A DNA stretch of 48,261 nucleotides, taken from contig CAZDDY010000002.1 of NCBI GenBank assembly GCA_964504455.1, positions 1 through 48,261 of the forward strand, written 5' to 3'. Of this stretch, positions 7,078 through 14,781 are shown piece after piece. Within the stretch, counting starts at the first letter, position 1. The number at the start of each line of letters is the position of its first letter. The stretch is from CAZDDY01 sp964504455 (lineage in GTDB: Bacteria > Patescibacteriota > Minisyncoccia > Phycocordibacterales > UBA9973). A program made the position numbers and the translations under genes. The notes under the pieces are model-generated. The model was not told the DNA's origin, did not search any database, and was given only the letters and a program-made list of their open reading frames with translations.

Positions 7078-9540
7078 TTACAAACAGGTAATACCTGCAA
7101 CACCGTCCCCGGGACGGAGCTTCATTATGGCAACACCCTGTGTCTGACGTCCTAGATCTGGGATAGCAGAAAGTGGTGTTCGTATAACTTGCCCCTTGCG
7201 CGACATCGCAACGAGCTCTTCTTCGATTGTAATAACCTTTGCGACAATAAGTGGACCTGTTTTAGTGGTAACTTTTGCAGTTTTAATTCCAGACCCACCA
7301 CGTTTTTGAATTTTATAATCGCTTATAACTGTCTTCTTTCCTAAGCCATGAGCACTCATCGTAAGAAGATGTGCAGATTTTGCAAATTCTTTTTTCACGA
7401 CATCAACACCCACAAGCTTGTCACTCTTTGAAAGCTTCATTGCTCGAACCCCTCCTGCTGTTCTCCCCATTTCTCTAATATCACTTTCCTTAAATCGAAT
7501 CGCCTGCCCACCTTCTGAAACAAGCGAGACATCGTCTCCTTTTTCAACAAGCAGAGCAGTCTTGAGTGTGTCTTTTCCATCAAGTTTTATTGCAATCAAC
7601 CCACTCCTTCTCACATCTCGAAAATGATCATATGCCATTTTCTTGGCTGTGCCATTTTCAGTTACGAGCATAAGGTATTGCTCTTTGGTCTTTTTATCTT
7701 TTGAAACGGGAAGGATAGACATTACTTTTTCATTCCCTGCAAGCGTCAAAAAGTTCATAACTGATTTACCTTTGGTTGCGCGCTTTCCTTCTGGAATGTC
7801 ATACATCTTTATCTGATATGCTTTTCCGAGATTAGTAAAGAATAGAAGATCTGCGTGCGTATTCGCATTTAAAAGTATTGTTACAAAATCTTCTTCTTTT
7901 GTTTCAAGATCAACAACCCCTACTCCTCCTCTCTTTTGACTTCTGTATTCGCTTGGATCAGTTCGCTTTACATATCCACCTTGCGTAAACACAAGCATTG
8001 ATTCTTTTTCAGGAATAAGATCTTCGTCTGAAATAGTTTTAACACCACCTTTTACAACTCTTGTTCTTCTGTCATCACTATATTTTTCTTTTATTTCTTT
8101 CAGCTCGCCTGCAATAACACCCATAATCTTTTTGGCGCTTTTCAAAAGAGTTTCAAGTTCAGCAATAAGAGCTTGTTTTTCTTTTAATTCAAGCTCAACA
8201 GCCTTTCGTTCAAGACCTGCAAGTTTTTGGAGTCTCATCTCAAGAATTGCTGTTGCTTGGATGTCAGTAAATTTAAATTCTTTAATTAAATTTAGTTTTG
8301 CCGTTCCGGCATCCTTTGATTCTCGAATAACAGTAATAACTCGATCAATGTGATCAAGCGCTTTCTTTAGGCCGAGTAAAATGTGTTCACGCTCTTTCGC
8401 CCTATCAAGTTCAAACTGTACTCGACGACGTGTTACTTCTTCTCTGTGTTTAATAAATTCAGTCAGGATGCTTTTTAGAGAAAGTGTCTGTGGCACTCCA
8501 TCAACAAGCGCAACAATGTTGAAATGGAATGTGGTTTCAAGTTGCGTATGTTTATAAATGTAATTTAAAACTTTTTGTGGATGGACTCCATTTTTTAAAT
8601 CAATAACAACACGAATGTCTGTTGTTGATTCGTCCCGTAATCCTTTAACACCTTCGAGCTTCTTTTCTTGGACAAGTTCAGCAATAGACATTATAAGATC
8701 TGCTTTATTCACTCGATATGGAATTGAAGATATGATTATTTGTGCTTGTCCTGACTTTTGCTCCACTATTTCTGCTTCTCCTCGAGTCACTACTCCTCCG
8801 CGACCCGATGTGTATGCATGACGCATATCCGCGGCGCCATACACAATTCCTCCTGTAGGAAAATCTGGTCCTTGAATATGAGCAAGCAAGTCTTCTGTGG
8901 TTGCATCTGGGTTTTCGATCAGGGTAAGCGTTGCATCAACCACCTCACCTAAGTGGTGTGGTGGAATATTTGTAGCCATACCGACAGCGATTCCAAGTGT
9001 TCCATTTAAAAGAAGATTTGGTACAGCTGCTGGAAGCACAACAGGTTCTTTCCTAGTATTGTCGTAGTTTGGTCTAAAATCGACGGTGTTTTTTTCTATG
9101 TCTCGAAGAAGCTCTCCAGCAAGACGAGACATTTTTGCTTCTGTGTATCTGTGAGCTGCAGGTGGATCTCCATCGATTGAACCAAAGTTTCCTTGGCCAA
9201 TAATTAATGGATATCTGTATGAGAATGTCTGAGCCATACCAACCATAGAGTCATACACTGCGACATCTCCATGTGGGTGATATTTTCCTAATACGTCTCC
9301 TACAACAGTGGCAGATTTTTTTGTCTTTGCAGATGCTGTCAGACCAATATCATGCATGGCATACAAAATACGTCTGTGTACGGGCTTAAGTCCATCACGA
9401 ACATCAGGAAGAGCTCGAGAGGTAATAACCGACATCGCATAACTGATGTAGGACTCTCTCATTTCTTTTGTTATATCGACAGGTACAACGTTTTGTCGTG
9501 CTTGAGGTTGTACGTCTATGTCTTCTTTCTTCTTTGCCAT
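7078..9540 (-). CDS. gyrA: DNA gyrase subunit A
   Basis: The 820-residue product is a full-length GyrA, which with GyrB introduces negative supercoils. The winged-helix/tower part contains YISYAMSVITSRALPDVRDG, HRRILYAM and the active-site motif AAHRYTEAK with catalytic Tyr132. SYRYPLIIGQGNFGS follows the usual pattern. The C-terminal domain is a beta-pinwheel with QKRGGVG (about 534-540) as the GyrA box, supporting gyrase rather than topo IV; a second QKRGGSG lies near 743. The position equal to E. coli Ser83 is Val93 (HPHGDVAVYD), while the Asp87 equivalent (Asp97) is kept. gyrB is not in the window. The gene lies 3 bases after a small membrane-protein gene. Confidence 0.97.
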   Translation of the reverse strand: MAKKKEDIDVQPQARQNVVPVDITKEMRESYISYAMSVITSRALPDVRDGLKPVHRRILYAMHDIGLTASAKTKKSATVVGDVLGKYHPHGDVAVYDSMVGMAQTFSYRYPLIIGQGNFGSIDGDPPAAHRYTEAKMSRLAGELLRDIEKNTVDFRPNYDNTRKEPVVLPAAVPNLLLNGTLGIAVGMATNIPPHHLGEVVDATLTLIENPDATTEDLLAHIQGPDFPTGGIVYGAADMRHAYTSGRGGVVTRGEAEIVEQKSGQAQIIISSIPYRVNKADLIMSIAELVQEKKLEGVKGLRDESTTDIRVVIDLKNGVHPQKVLNYIYKHTQLETTFHFNIVALVDGVPQTLSLKSILTEFIKHREEVTRRRVQFELDRAKEREHILLGLKKALDHIDRVITVIRESKDAGTAKLNLIKEFKFTDIQATAILEMRLQKLAGLERKAVELELKEKQALIAELETLLKSAKKIMGVIAGELKEIKEKYSDDRRTRVVKGGVKTISDEDLIPEKESMLVFTQGGYVKRTDPSEYRSQKRGGVGVVDLETKEEDFVTILLNANTHADLLFFTNLGKAYQIKMYDIPEGKRATKGKSVMNFLTLAGNEKVMSILPVSKDKKTKEQYLMLVTENGTAKKMAYDHFRDVRRSGLIAIKLDGKDTLKTALLVEKGDDVSLVSEGGQAIRFKESDIREMGRTAGGVRAMKLSKSDKLVGVDVVKKEFAKSAHLLTMSAHGLGKKTVISDYKIQKRGGSGIKTAKVTTKTGPLIVAKVITIEEELVAMSRKGQVIRTPLSAIPDLGRQTQGVAIMKLRPGDGVAGITCL

Positions 9541-9543
9541 ATA

Positions 9544-9786
9544 TTAATTCTCTTGTGGTGAACTTGAGTATACTTTCGTCACATTCTCCTTGATAAGTGA
9601 TGTTGCATTTTTTCGAGCAGTGATTTCTGCTTCTTCAGCAAACCGTGATTTGAGTGTCAGAACCCAAAAAAGAACAACAATAAACGTACAGAAAAAGCTC
9701 AAGAAAACAAGTGTTTGCCTTCTCGCCTCAAGCGGTTGCGCACGAAGCGTATCAATACCATGTCTTATTGTTGTCTTTCTTTTCAT
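9544..9786 (-). CDS. Small single-pass membrane protein, unknown function
   Basis: An 80-residue product with a basic N-terminal segment (1-25), one hydrophobic helix (about 27-47) and a charged helical C-terminus. No family is recognised. It is packed between the MBL-fold gene (12-base gap) and gyrA (3-base gap), so it is probably a real member of that operon. The topology suggests a cytoplasmic N-terminus and an external tail. Confidence 0.65.
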   Translation of the reverse strand: MKRKTTIRHGIDTLRAQPLEARRQTLVFLSFFCTFIVVLFWVLTLKSRFAEEAEITARKNATSLIKENVTKVYSSSPQEN

Positions 9787-9798
9787 AGAATACTTTTA

Positions 9799-10422
9799 CT
9801 ATGCATTTACTTCTTCAAACACAATAATATCACTGTTTCGAGTAACTACGTCTTTTTTCTTGAGTACAAGTTTATCTACTGTCTCTGGTTTGTCTCCGCC
9901 AGCTTCTTTAATAAAAGCTTTTAATGCATCCTGGTCTTCTGCCATTGGAATAATAATGTGTGGTTCAAATGAAATAGCTACTTTGTATGCCTCTCCTGGA
10001 GAAAGAAATGGTCCACCAACAGGCACAAACAAAATATCTGGTTCAACAATCTCTCCTCTTGTTTCAGATTTCGGTGCACTCGAGAGTGCTCCAAGAAAAC
10101 AAATAGAGACCCCATCAAAAATGAGACTGTAAATAGTATTAATGTATTCTTTTTTGTCTAGTGTCGTTCTCGAAAGTGTTCCATGGATTCTTACATCTTT
10201 GACTTCATAATCTCCTGGCCCACTAACAACAAAAGGTTTTCGCTCACCAAATTCCATCTGCTCGCTCCCGTTAAAATCAGGGTGGTTAATAGTAGAAAGT
10301 ACAATATCCGCACCAAAGCGCGCAGGTTTCTTTTTTGACTCTTTTGATAGTGGGTTACACGCAATAGTCAGATCACCTTGAGCAACCTTAAAGCACTGTT
10401 TCCCATAATACGTTATTATCAT
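9799..10422 (-). CDS. MBL-fold metallo-hydrolase-like protein, degenerate metal site
   Basis: The 207-residue protein matches the UlaG-like branch of the metallo-beta-lactamase fold: opening MIITYYGKQCFKV, then ADIVLSTINHPDFN at the first metal motif and FVVSGPGDYEV at the second strand. The canonical HxHxDH is reduced to I-N-H-P-D-F, so the first and last ligand His are lost while the middle His and Asp remain. VPVGGPFLSPGEAYKVA follows the family pattern. It may be non-catalytic or use an altered site. It heads the minus-strand string that runs through gyrA; its promoter is at 10433-10462. ATG at 10422 is set by that promoter. Confidence 0.72.
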   Translation of the reverse strand: MIITYYGKQCFKVAQGDLTIACNPLSKESKKKPARFGADIVLSTINHPDFNGSEQMEFGERKPFVVSGPGDYEVKDVRIHGTLSRTTLDKKEYINTIYSLIFDGVSICFLGALSSAPKSETRGEIVEPDILFVPVGGPFLSPGEAYKVAISFEPHIIIPMAEDQDALKAFIKEAGGDKPETVDKLVLKKKDVVTRNSDIIVFEEVNA

Positions 10423-10432
10423 TTCTAGCCTT

Positions 10433-10462
10433 ATTATACCAAGTATTTGCTAGGAAATCCAA
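10433..10462 (-). promoter_or_regulatory. Promoter of the MBL-gyrA-pilin gene string
   Basis: On minus, TTGGAT (10457-10462) and a perfect TATAAT (10433-10438) are 18 bases apart. The start codon at 10422 is 10 bases beyond the -10, so the 5' leader should be only 3 to 4 bases. Confidence 0.75.
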
Positions 10463-10473
10463 GCAAAAATGAC

Positions 10474-10502
10474 TTGTACTGTATGAATATATATGCTAAA
10501 GT
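10474..10502 (+). promoter_or_regulatory. rpsA: Promoter of the rpsA leader
   Basis: TTGTAC (10474-10479), 17-base spacer, then extended -10 TGCTAAAGT with hexamer TAAAGT (10497-10502). Transcription would begin near 10509, leaving a leader of about 180 bases before rpsA, by far the longest in the window. Confidence 0.6.
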
Positions 10503-10509
10503 ATGTTCG

Positions 10510-10608
10510 TTATCAGTTGTGGGCTTTAGATTAACCCTGTGAGGACCAATTTTGGCCTGATCAGACACTAAAGTGAAACGTAAGTCCGCAGTTGTTGCGG
10601 ATTTTTTT
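10510..10608 (+). ncRNA. Structured leader RNA ending in an intrinsic terminator
   Basis: Between the promoter and rpsA, CTTTAG (10524-10529) can pair with CTAAAG (10568-10573) to close a domain holding the hairpin AGG(A)CCAA-TT-TTGGCCT (10542-10558). Directly after it lies an intrinsic terminator: TCCGCA (10585-10590), loop GTTGT, TGCGGA (10596-10601), then seven T (10602-10608). The terminator points the same way as rpsA and no gene ends before it. So it is either an attenuator or riboswitch controlling rpsA or a short stand-alone RNA of about 100 bases. It matches no riboswitch class that I recognise. Confidence 0.55.
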
Positions 10609-10609
10609 A

Positions 10610-10672
10610 TTTTGGCAAGCAAGGACTGGCGCACAAACAGAAAGTTTGTATGACATCCAAGCGCTGCCAAAA
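10610..10672 (+). promoter_or_regulatory. Long-range stem in front of rpsA
   Basis: TTTTGGCA (10610-10617) is an exact complement of TGCCAAAA (10665-10672), 20 bases before the rpsA ATG. Inside it, ACAAAC (10633-10638) and GTTTGT (10644-10649) form a hairpin with loop AGAAA. The element lies between the leader terminator and the start codon. It could be the site where ribosomal protein S1 or another regulator controls initiation; that role is inference. Confidence 0.5.
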
Positions 10673-10692
10673 CATGAATATATTTGTTACAT

Positions 10693-11763
10693 ATGATTAG
10701 ACACACAGCAGATCCAAAAGGCTATTTTGACAAAGCGCCATTACCACTTCAAAAAGACATGCTTGTTGAAGGTACTGTCGTTGATTTAGGTTCAAATGCC
10801 GTTTATATCGACTTACGACCTTTTGGTACAGGTATTATTTACGGTCGCGAATTCATCAATACTCGAGACATTATTCGAAAGATGAATATTGGCGATGTTG
10901 TAAAAGCAAAAATTGTAGAACTTGAGAATGATGATGGATACATCGAACTTTCTCTTAAAGAAGCAAAACAAGCACTTATTTGGAGTGATGCTGAAAAGCT
11001 CATGAAATCAAAGTCGCCTGTTGAAATTACTGTTAAAGATGCAAACAAAGGAGGCCTTATCTTAGACTGGCAAGGAATTCTAGGATTCTTACCTGCGTCT
11101 CAACTTAAAGTAGAACACTATCCACGAGTTGAAGATTCAGATAAAGACAAGATCTTGAAAGAACTTCGAAAACTCGTCGGAAAAAAGATGTCAGTTTCTA
11201 TCATCTCTGCAATTCCAAAAGAAGGCAAACTCATATTCTCTGAAAAAGATAATAATCCAGAAGAAAAAAATGAAATTGTCTCAAAATATTCAGTTGGTGA
11301 TGAAATCGATGCAACAGTTGCTGGTATTGTCGACTTTGGCATCTTCGTAAAACTCGAAGAAGGACTCGAAGGACTTGTGCATATATCAGAAATTGATTGG
11401 GGTCTTGTTGAAGACCTAAAGACCATGTTTAAGATTGGTGATGCAGTAAAAGTAAAAGTAATCGAAATCAAAGACGGTAAGGTATCACTCTCGATCAAAG
11501 CTCTTCGTGAAAATCCTTGGAAAGAATTCGAAACAAAACTCAAAAAAGGAGACATTATAAAGGGAGCGGTGATCAAGTTTAATAAACATGGTGCACTCGT
11601 TTCAATTCGTGAAGGGGTTGCAGGACTTGTTCATAATTCCCTTTTTGGTGGCGAAACAAAGCTTCGTGAAAAACTTGAACTTGGCAAAACATACAACTTC
11701 CAAATAACACTCTTTGAGCCAAAAGAGCAACGAATGACTCTTGCATATTTAGAAGAAAAATAA
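10693..11763 (+). CDS. rpsA: 30S ribosomal protein S1
   Basis: The product (356 residues from ATG 10693; a TTG three codons earlier is in frame but less likely) consists of four S1 RNA-binding domains. They begin near DMLVEGTVVDLGSNAVYIDL, SPVEITVKDANKGGLILDW, GDEIDATVAGIVDFGIFVKL and GDIIKGAVIKFNKHGALVSI. Domains 3 and 4 carry the FGIFVKLEEGLEGLVHISE pattern closest to the consensus. Four domains is shorter than the six of E. coli and like Firmicutes-type S1 proteins. It binds mRNA during initiation. The gene is monocistronic, with a long structured leader and a strong terminator. Confidence 0.93.
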   Translation: MIRHTADPKGYFDKAPLPLQKDMLVEGTVVDLGSNAVYIDLRPFGTGIIYGREFINTRDIIRKMNIGDVVKAKIVELENDDGYIELSLKEAKQALIWSDAEKLMKSKSPVEITVKDANKGGLILDWQGILGFLPASQLKVEHYPRVEDSDKDKILKELRKLVGKKMSVSIISAIPKEGKLIFSEKDNNPEEKNEIVSKYSVGDEIDATVAGIVDFGIFVKLEEGLEGLVHISEIDWGLVEDLKTMFKIGDAVKVKVIEIKDGKVSLSIKALRENPWKEFETKLKKGDIIKGAVIKFNKHGALVSIREGVAGLVHNSLFGGETKLREKLELGKTYNFQITLFEPKEQRMTLAYLEEK

Positions 11764-11788
11764 AAAAAGCCCTTCGGGGCTTTTTTTA
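11764..11788. terminator. Bidirectional terminator between rpsA and dgkA
   Basis: AAAAAGCCC-TTCG-GGGCTTTTTTT: a GC stem capped by a stable TTCG loop with A and T runs on both sides, shared by the convergent rpsA and dgkA transcripts. Confidence 0.9.
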
Positions 11789-12187
11789 TTATATGAGTGG
11801 CAAAAGTTTTGGAATAAAAATAATTCCTCCAATAATTAGCGCAAACACGACACTCAGCAGTACAAACCCTGCCGCAACATCTTTCGTATCTTTCGCGTAA
11901 GGATGATATTCAGGTGAAGTTAGATCAATATCAATTTCAAATGCCGTATTTATCATCTCTGCAATTAACACAAGACTGATTGCAACAACAAGGGATAGCC
12001 ATTCAATATGAGAGATTCGCAACAGCACGCCCAAGACGACAACCAATAGTGCAACAAAAAGATGCACCCAAGCGTTATGTTGTGTTACAAAAAAAACGCG
12101 TAATCCCCGCACGGCATGATTTGTGCTTCGGAGTCGGGCAATAAACGAAAACCTCTTTTTTTCTTTTTGTGTAAAATCTTTTAGCAT
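11789..12187 (-). CDS. dgkA: Diacylglycerol kinase / undecaprenol kinase family
   Basis: The 132-residue protein has three hydrophobic helices (about 40-60, 63-82, 107-130) and the family signatures EMINTAFEIDIDL (about 78-90) and AKDTKDVAAGFVLL (about 98-111), which form the active site of small prokaryotic diacylglycerol kinases. In Gram-positive bacteria this family mostly phosphorylates undecaprenol, so a lipid-carrier role in envelope synthesis is likely. It begins directly after the pth stop (0-base gap) and ends at the shared terminator, forming a pth-dgkA pair. Confidence 0.92.
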   Translation of the reverse strand: MLKDFTQKEKKRFSFIARLRSTNHAVRGLRVFFVTQHNAWVHLFVALLVVVLGVLLRISHIEWLSLVVAISLVLIAEMINTAFEIDIDLTSPEYHPYAKDTKDVAAGFVLLSVVFALIIGGIIFIPKLLPLI

Positions 12188-12769
12188 TTATTTATTATAT
12201 AACGTCATTGCCTTATCTACTCCTTCAATACATAACACTTGGAGCATAGAAAAAATTTCTGGAACAAGTGAAAGCATTTTCTCTTTTTCATTCTCGGAAA
12301 AAGGCTTGAGAACATATTCGGCTTGCTCTGGTGAAGAAATACGACGAATAGCACCTTCGGTATCAACTGGAGAGATACCAAGACGAAGACGAATAATCTC
12401 CTCGTTTGGTAATGTTTTTTGTATGGAGGTGACACCGTTGTGGCCTCCATCTCCCTTGTTTCGACTTATCTTGTATGTACCAATTGCAAGATCAAGATCA
12501 TCATGAACAATAAGAACCGTCTTGTGTTCCTTTTTAAAAATCGAACCTACCGAAAGACCCGACTCATTCATGTAGGTATCAGATAGTACAAAATTCACAG
12601 AAACATCTTTTAGATTTCCTGTTGCGAGAGTAATTTTGTTGTAAGGATCTTTTTTCCATTCAGTTACGTGAGCAAGTTCACCTAACGTCTTAACAAAAAT
12701 CTTTCCAGCATTATGTCGGGTATTTCCATATTCATTTTCTGGATTTCCTAAACCAATCACGTAGTGCAT
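12188..12769 (-). CDS. pth: Peptidyl-tRNA hydrolase
   Basis: The 193-residue enzyme releases peptides from stalled peptidyl-tRNA. The motif set is complete: GLGNP with Asn9, NTRHNAG with catalytic His19, YMNESG, VHDDLDL and GHNGV. Length matches the family. A leaderless-type -10 (TGCTATGAT) stands exactly 6 bases before the ATG and fixes the start. It is followed without a gap by dgkA. Confidence 0.95.
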   Translation of the reverse strand: MHYVIGLGNPENEYGNTRHNAGKIFVKTLGELAHVTEWKKDPYNKITLATGNLKDVSVNFVLSDTYMNESGLSVGSIFKKEHKTVLIVHDDLDLAIGTYKISRNKGDGGHNGVTSIQKTLPNEEIIRLRLGISPVDTEGAIRRISSPEQAEYVLKPFSENEKEKMLSLVPEIFSMLQVLCIEGVDKAMTLYNK

Positions 12770-12775
12770 GAGACT

Positions 12776-12784
12776 ATCATAGCA
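12776..12784 (-). promoter_or_regulatory. Extended -10 for leaderless pth transcript
   Basis: TGC-TATGAT on minus, with 6 bases between the hexamer and the pth ATG, so transcription should begin at or next to the start codon. Confidence 0.75.
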
Positions 12785-12819
12785 AAAAAGTGCACTTTAC
12801 AAAACAACACAAAAGAGCT

Positions 12820-12848
12820 TTGTGTCAATACAGACCTTGCGCTATACT
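12820..12848 (+). promoter_or_regulatory. Promoter of the lepB-hisS-def-fmt operon
   Basis: TTGTGT (12820-12825), 17-base spacer, TATACT (12843-12848). Transcription near 12855 leaves about 6 bases before the ATG at 12861 and rules out the in-frame GTG at 12822, which overlaps the -35. Confidence 0.75.
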
Positions 12849-12860
12849 CAAGAATATTAT

Positions 12861-13472
12861 ATGGAAAATATTCCAAGTAGCGAGATCACGAGTCCTGTCG
12901 AATCAAAATCGAAAAAAACCAAAAAGGTTGTTTGGGATTTAGTGAAATTTGTATTTACAGTCCTTATTATTGTAGTACCAATACGCGCCTTTGTTGCACA
13001 ACCATTTATCGTTTCTGGTGAATCAATGTCTCCAACATTTGATAGTAAAGATTACCTTATCATTGACGAAGTCACTTTTCACTTTCGAGATCCAATACGT
13101 GGTGAAGTTGTTGTCTTTCATCCTCCAAAACAAAGCGATACGGTGTACTACATCAAGCGAGTCGTCGGTATTCCAGGAGATACGATTGAAATCAAAAGTG
13201 GAAAAATTACCATAACAAATATCGAACACCCTGAAGGTTTTACACTGGAGGAACCGTATATTGAATTTAAAAGTTTCGAAACAACAACAAAAACATTAAA
13301 CGAGGACGAATATTTCGTTTTGGGTGACAACCGTGCACGAAGCTCAGATTCAAGATACTGGGGAGTACTTCCAAGAAAAAATATTATAGGAAGAGCTCTC
13401 ATTCGACTGTTCCCTTTTAACAACATTAGTATTTTGCCTGGAGAGTTCTCCTACGAAGAAGTGCAAAAATAA
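12861..13472 (+). CDS. lepB: Signal peptidase I
   Basis: The 203-residue enzyme cleaves signal peptides outside the membrane. One N-terminal transmembrane helix (about 27-45) is followed by box B with nucleophile Ser55 (VSGESMSPTF), box D with general base Lys99 (YYIKRVVGIPGD), and box E GDNRARSSDSRYWG. All are typical of S26A peptidases. It likely serves the many secreted proteins in this region. It opens an operon with hisS (5-base gap), def and fmt. The start is set by the promoter position. Confidence 0.95.
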   Translation: MENIPSSEITSPVESKSKKTKKVVWDLVKFVFTVLIIVVPIRAFVAQPFIVSGESMSPTFDSKDYLIIDEVTFHFRDPIRGEVVVFHPPKQSDTVYYIKRVVGIPGDTIEIKSGKITITNIEHPEGFTLEEPYIEFKSFETTTKTLNEDEYFVLGDNRARSSDSRYWGVLPRKNIIGRALIRLFPFNNISILPGEFSYEEVQK

Positions 13473-13477
13473 TATTT

Positions 13478-14779
13478 ATGGAAAAAAAGAAAGCAAAACA
13501 AGTTAGTACACTCACAAGCCCAAAAGGAATGCGTGATATTTTAGACGAAACATATTATCTCTATCAAGGGTTTTTTGAAAAAGCGCAGGAAGTTTCAATG
13601 TATTTTGGTTTTAAGCCAATTGAAACACCTATCCTTGAACAAGAAGAAGTTTTCACAACCTCAATCGGCGCAGGTACAGATATTGTAGACAAAGAAATGT
13701 ATACAATAAAAACAAAGGGAGGTGATCACTTGGCAATGCGACCTGAAAATACTGCAGGTGTTGTACGAGCATACATTGAACATGGAATGCAAAATCTACC
13801 CCAACCTGTTCTTCTGTATTATTACGGACCAATGTTTCGTCATGACAAACCTCAACGAGGCCGTTTTAGACAATTTTATCAATTTGGCCTTGAAGCATTA
13901 GGGACTGATAAAAGCGTCGTTGATGCTCTTTTAATCAAGGCAACAGTCACAATACTTGAGGAAGCAGGTGCGAAGGATCTTATTGTAGATATTAACTCAA
14001 TGGGAGACAAAGAATCTCGAAATGCATATATACGAGAGCTAATGAGCTACTACAAAAAACATCTCTCTTCCCTTGCTCCGGTTGATAAAGAAAGACTAAA
14101 GACTAACCCTCTTCGTGTTCTTGATTCAAAGGAACCAAAAACAATTGAGATCAACCAAGACGCTCCAGATATTGTAAGTTCATTGAGCGCCTCTGCAAAA
14201 CGTCATTTTAAAGAAGTGCTTGAATATCTTGATGAAATGGGTATACCGTATCGAATAAATAAAAATCTCGTCCGTGGACTTTCCTACTACACACACACTG
14301 TTTTTGAAATTATTGAACAAGAAGTCAGTGAAGAAGACGGTGGTCCACTTACACTTGCAGGTGGTGGAAGATACGACATGCTCGCTAAACAACTCGGTGC
14401 AAAGAAAGAAGTGCCAGCTATGGGAGTAGGTATTGGAGTTGATAGAATAGTTGCATCTTCTTGGTATAAAAAACTCACTCCACGAATTATTAAGAAACCA
14501 AAATTTTATTTTATTCAACTTGGTTTCGATGCAAAACTAAAGAGCTTAAATGTTATAGAAATATTACGCAAGGCGCATATACCTATCGTCCAAGCGCTTT
14601 CAAAAGACACATTATCCCAACAACTTGCTGTTGCCGAAAAATCTGGTATCCCGTATGCACTTATTTTTGGACAAAAAGAAGCATTGGAGAATTCTGTTAT
14701 TGTCAGAAATATGGAAAACAGATCTCAAGAAACCATAAAGCTTGATAAATTGCTCGACTATCTAAAAGAAATTAAATAG
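13478..14779 (+). CDS. hisS: Histidyl-tRNA synthetase
   Basis: The 433-residue class II synthetase charges tRNA-His. Motif 2 is visible as YYYGPMFRHDKPQRGRFRQF, the histidine-specific loop as LVRGLSYYTHTVFEI (HisA-type motif, about 265-280), and motif 3 as AMGVGIGVDRI. A C-terminal anticodon-binding domain follows (about 338-430). Length is normal. It sits 5 bases after lepB and 2 bases before def, clearly within one operon. No Shine-Dalgarno motif precedes the ATG. Confidence 0.96.
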   Translation: MEKKKAKQVSTLTSPKGMRDILDETYYLYQGFFEKAQEVSMYFGFKPIETPILEQEEVFTTSIGAGTDIVDKEMYTIKTKGGDHLAMRPENTAGVVRAYIEHGMQNLPQPVLLYYYGPMFRHDKPQRGRFRQFYQFGLEALGTDKSVVDALLIKATVTILEEAGAKDLIVDINSMGDKESRNAYIRELMSYYKKHLSSLAPVDKERLKTNPLRVLDSKEPKTIEINQDAPDIVSSLSASAKRHFKEVLEYLDEMGIPYRINKNLVRGLSYYTHTVFEIIEQEVSEEDGGPLTLAGGGRYDMLAKQLGAKKEVPAMGVGIGVDRIVASSWYKKLTPRIIKKPKFYFIQLGFDAKLKSLNVIEILRKAHIPIVQALSKDTLSQQLAVAEKSGIPYALIFGQKEALENSVIVRNMENRSQETIKLDKLLDYLKEIK

Positions 14780-14781
14780 CT

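Noticed and set aside
9590..10132. Plus-strand open frame of 180 codons opposite the MBL gene
   Set aside because: It crosses two well-supported minus genes and its Ser/Thr-rich translation matches no family.
10510..10608. Known riboswitch class in the rpsA leader
   Set aside because: I compared it by memory with TPP, FMN, SAM, guanidine, fluoride and T-box consensus elements and saw no matching core, so it was kept only as an unassigned structured leader.
12822..12860. GTG start for lepB
   Set aside because: The GTG lies in the -35 element of the promoter, and the ATG at 12861 gives a normal signal peptidase N-terminus.
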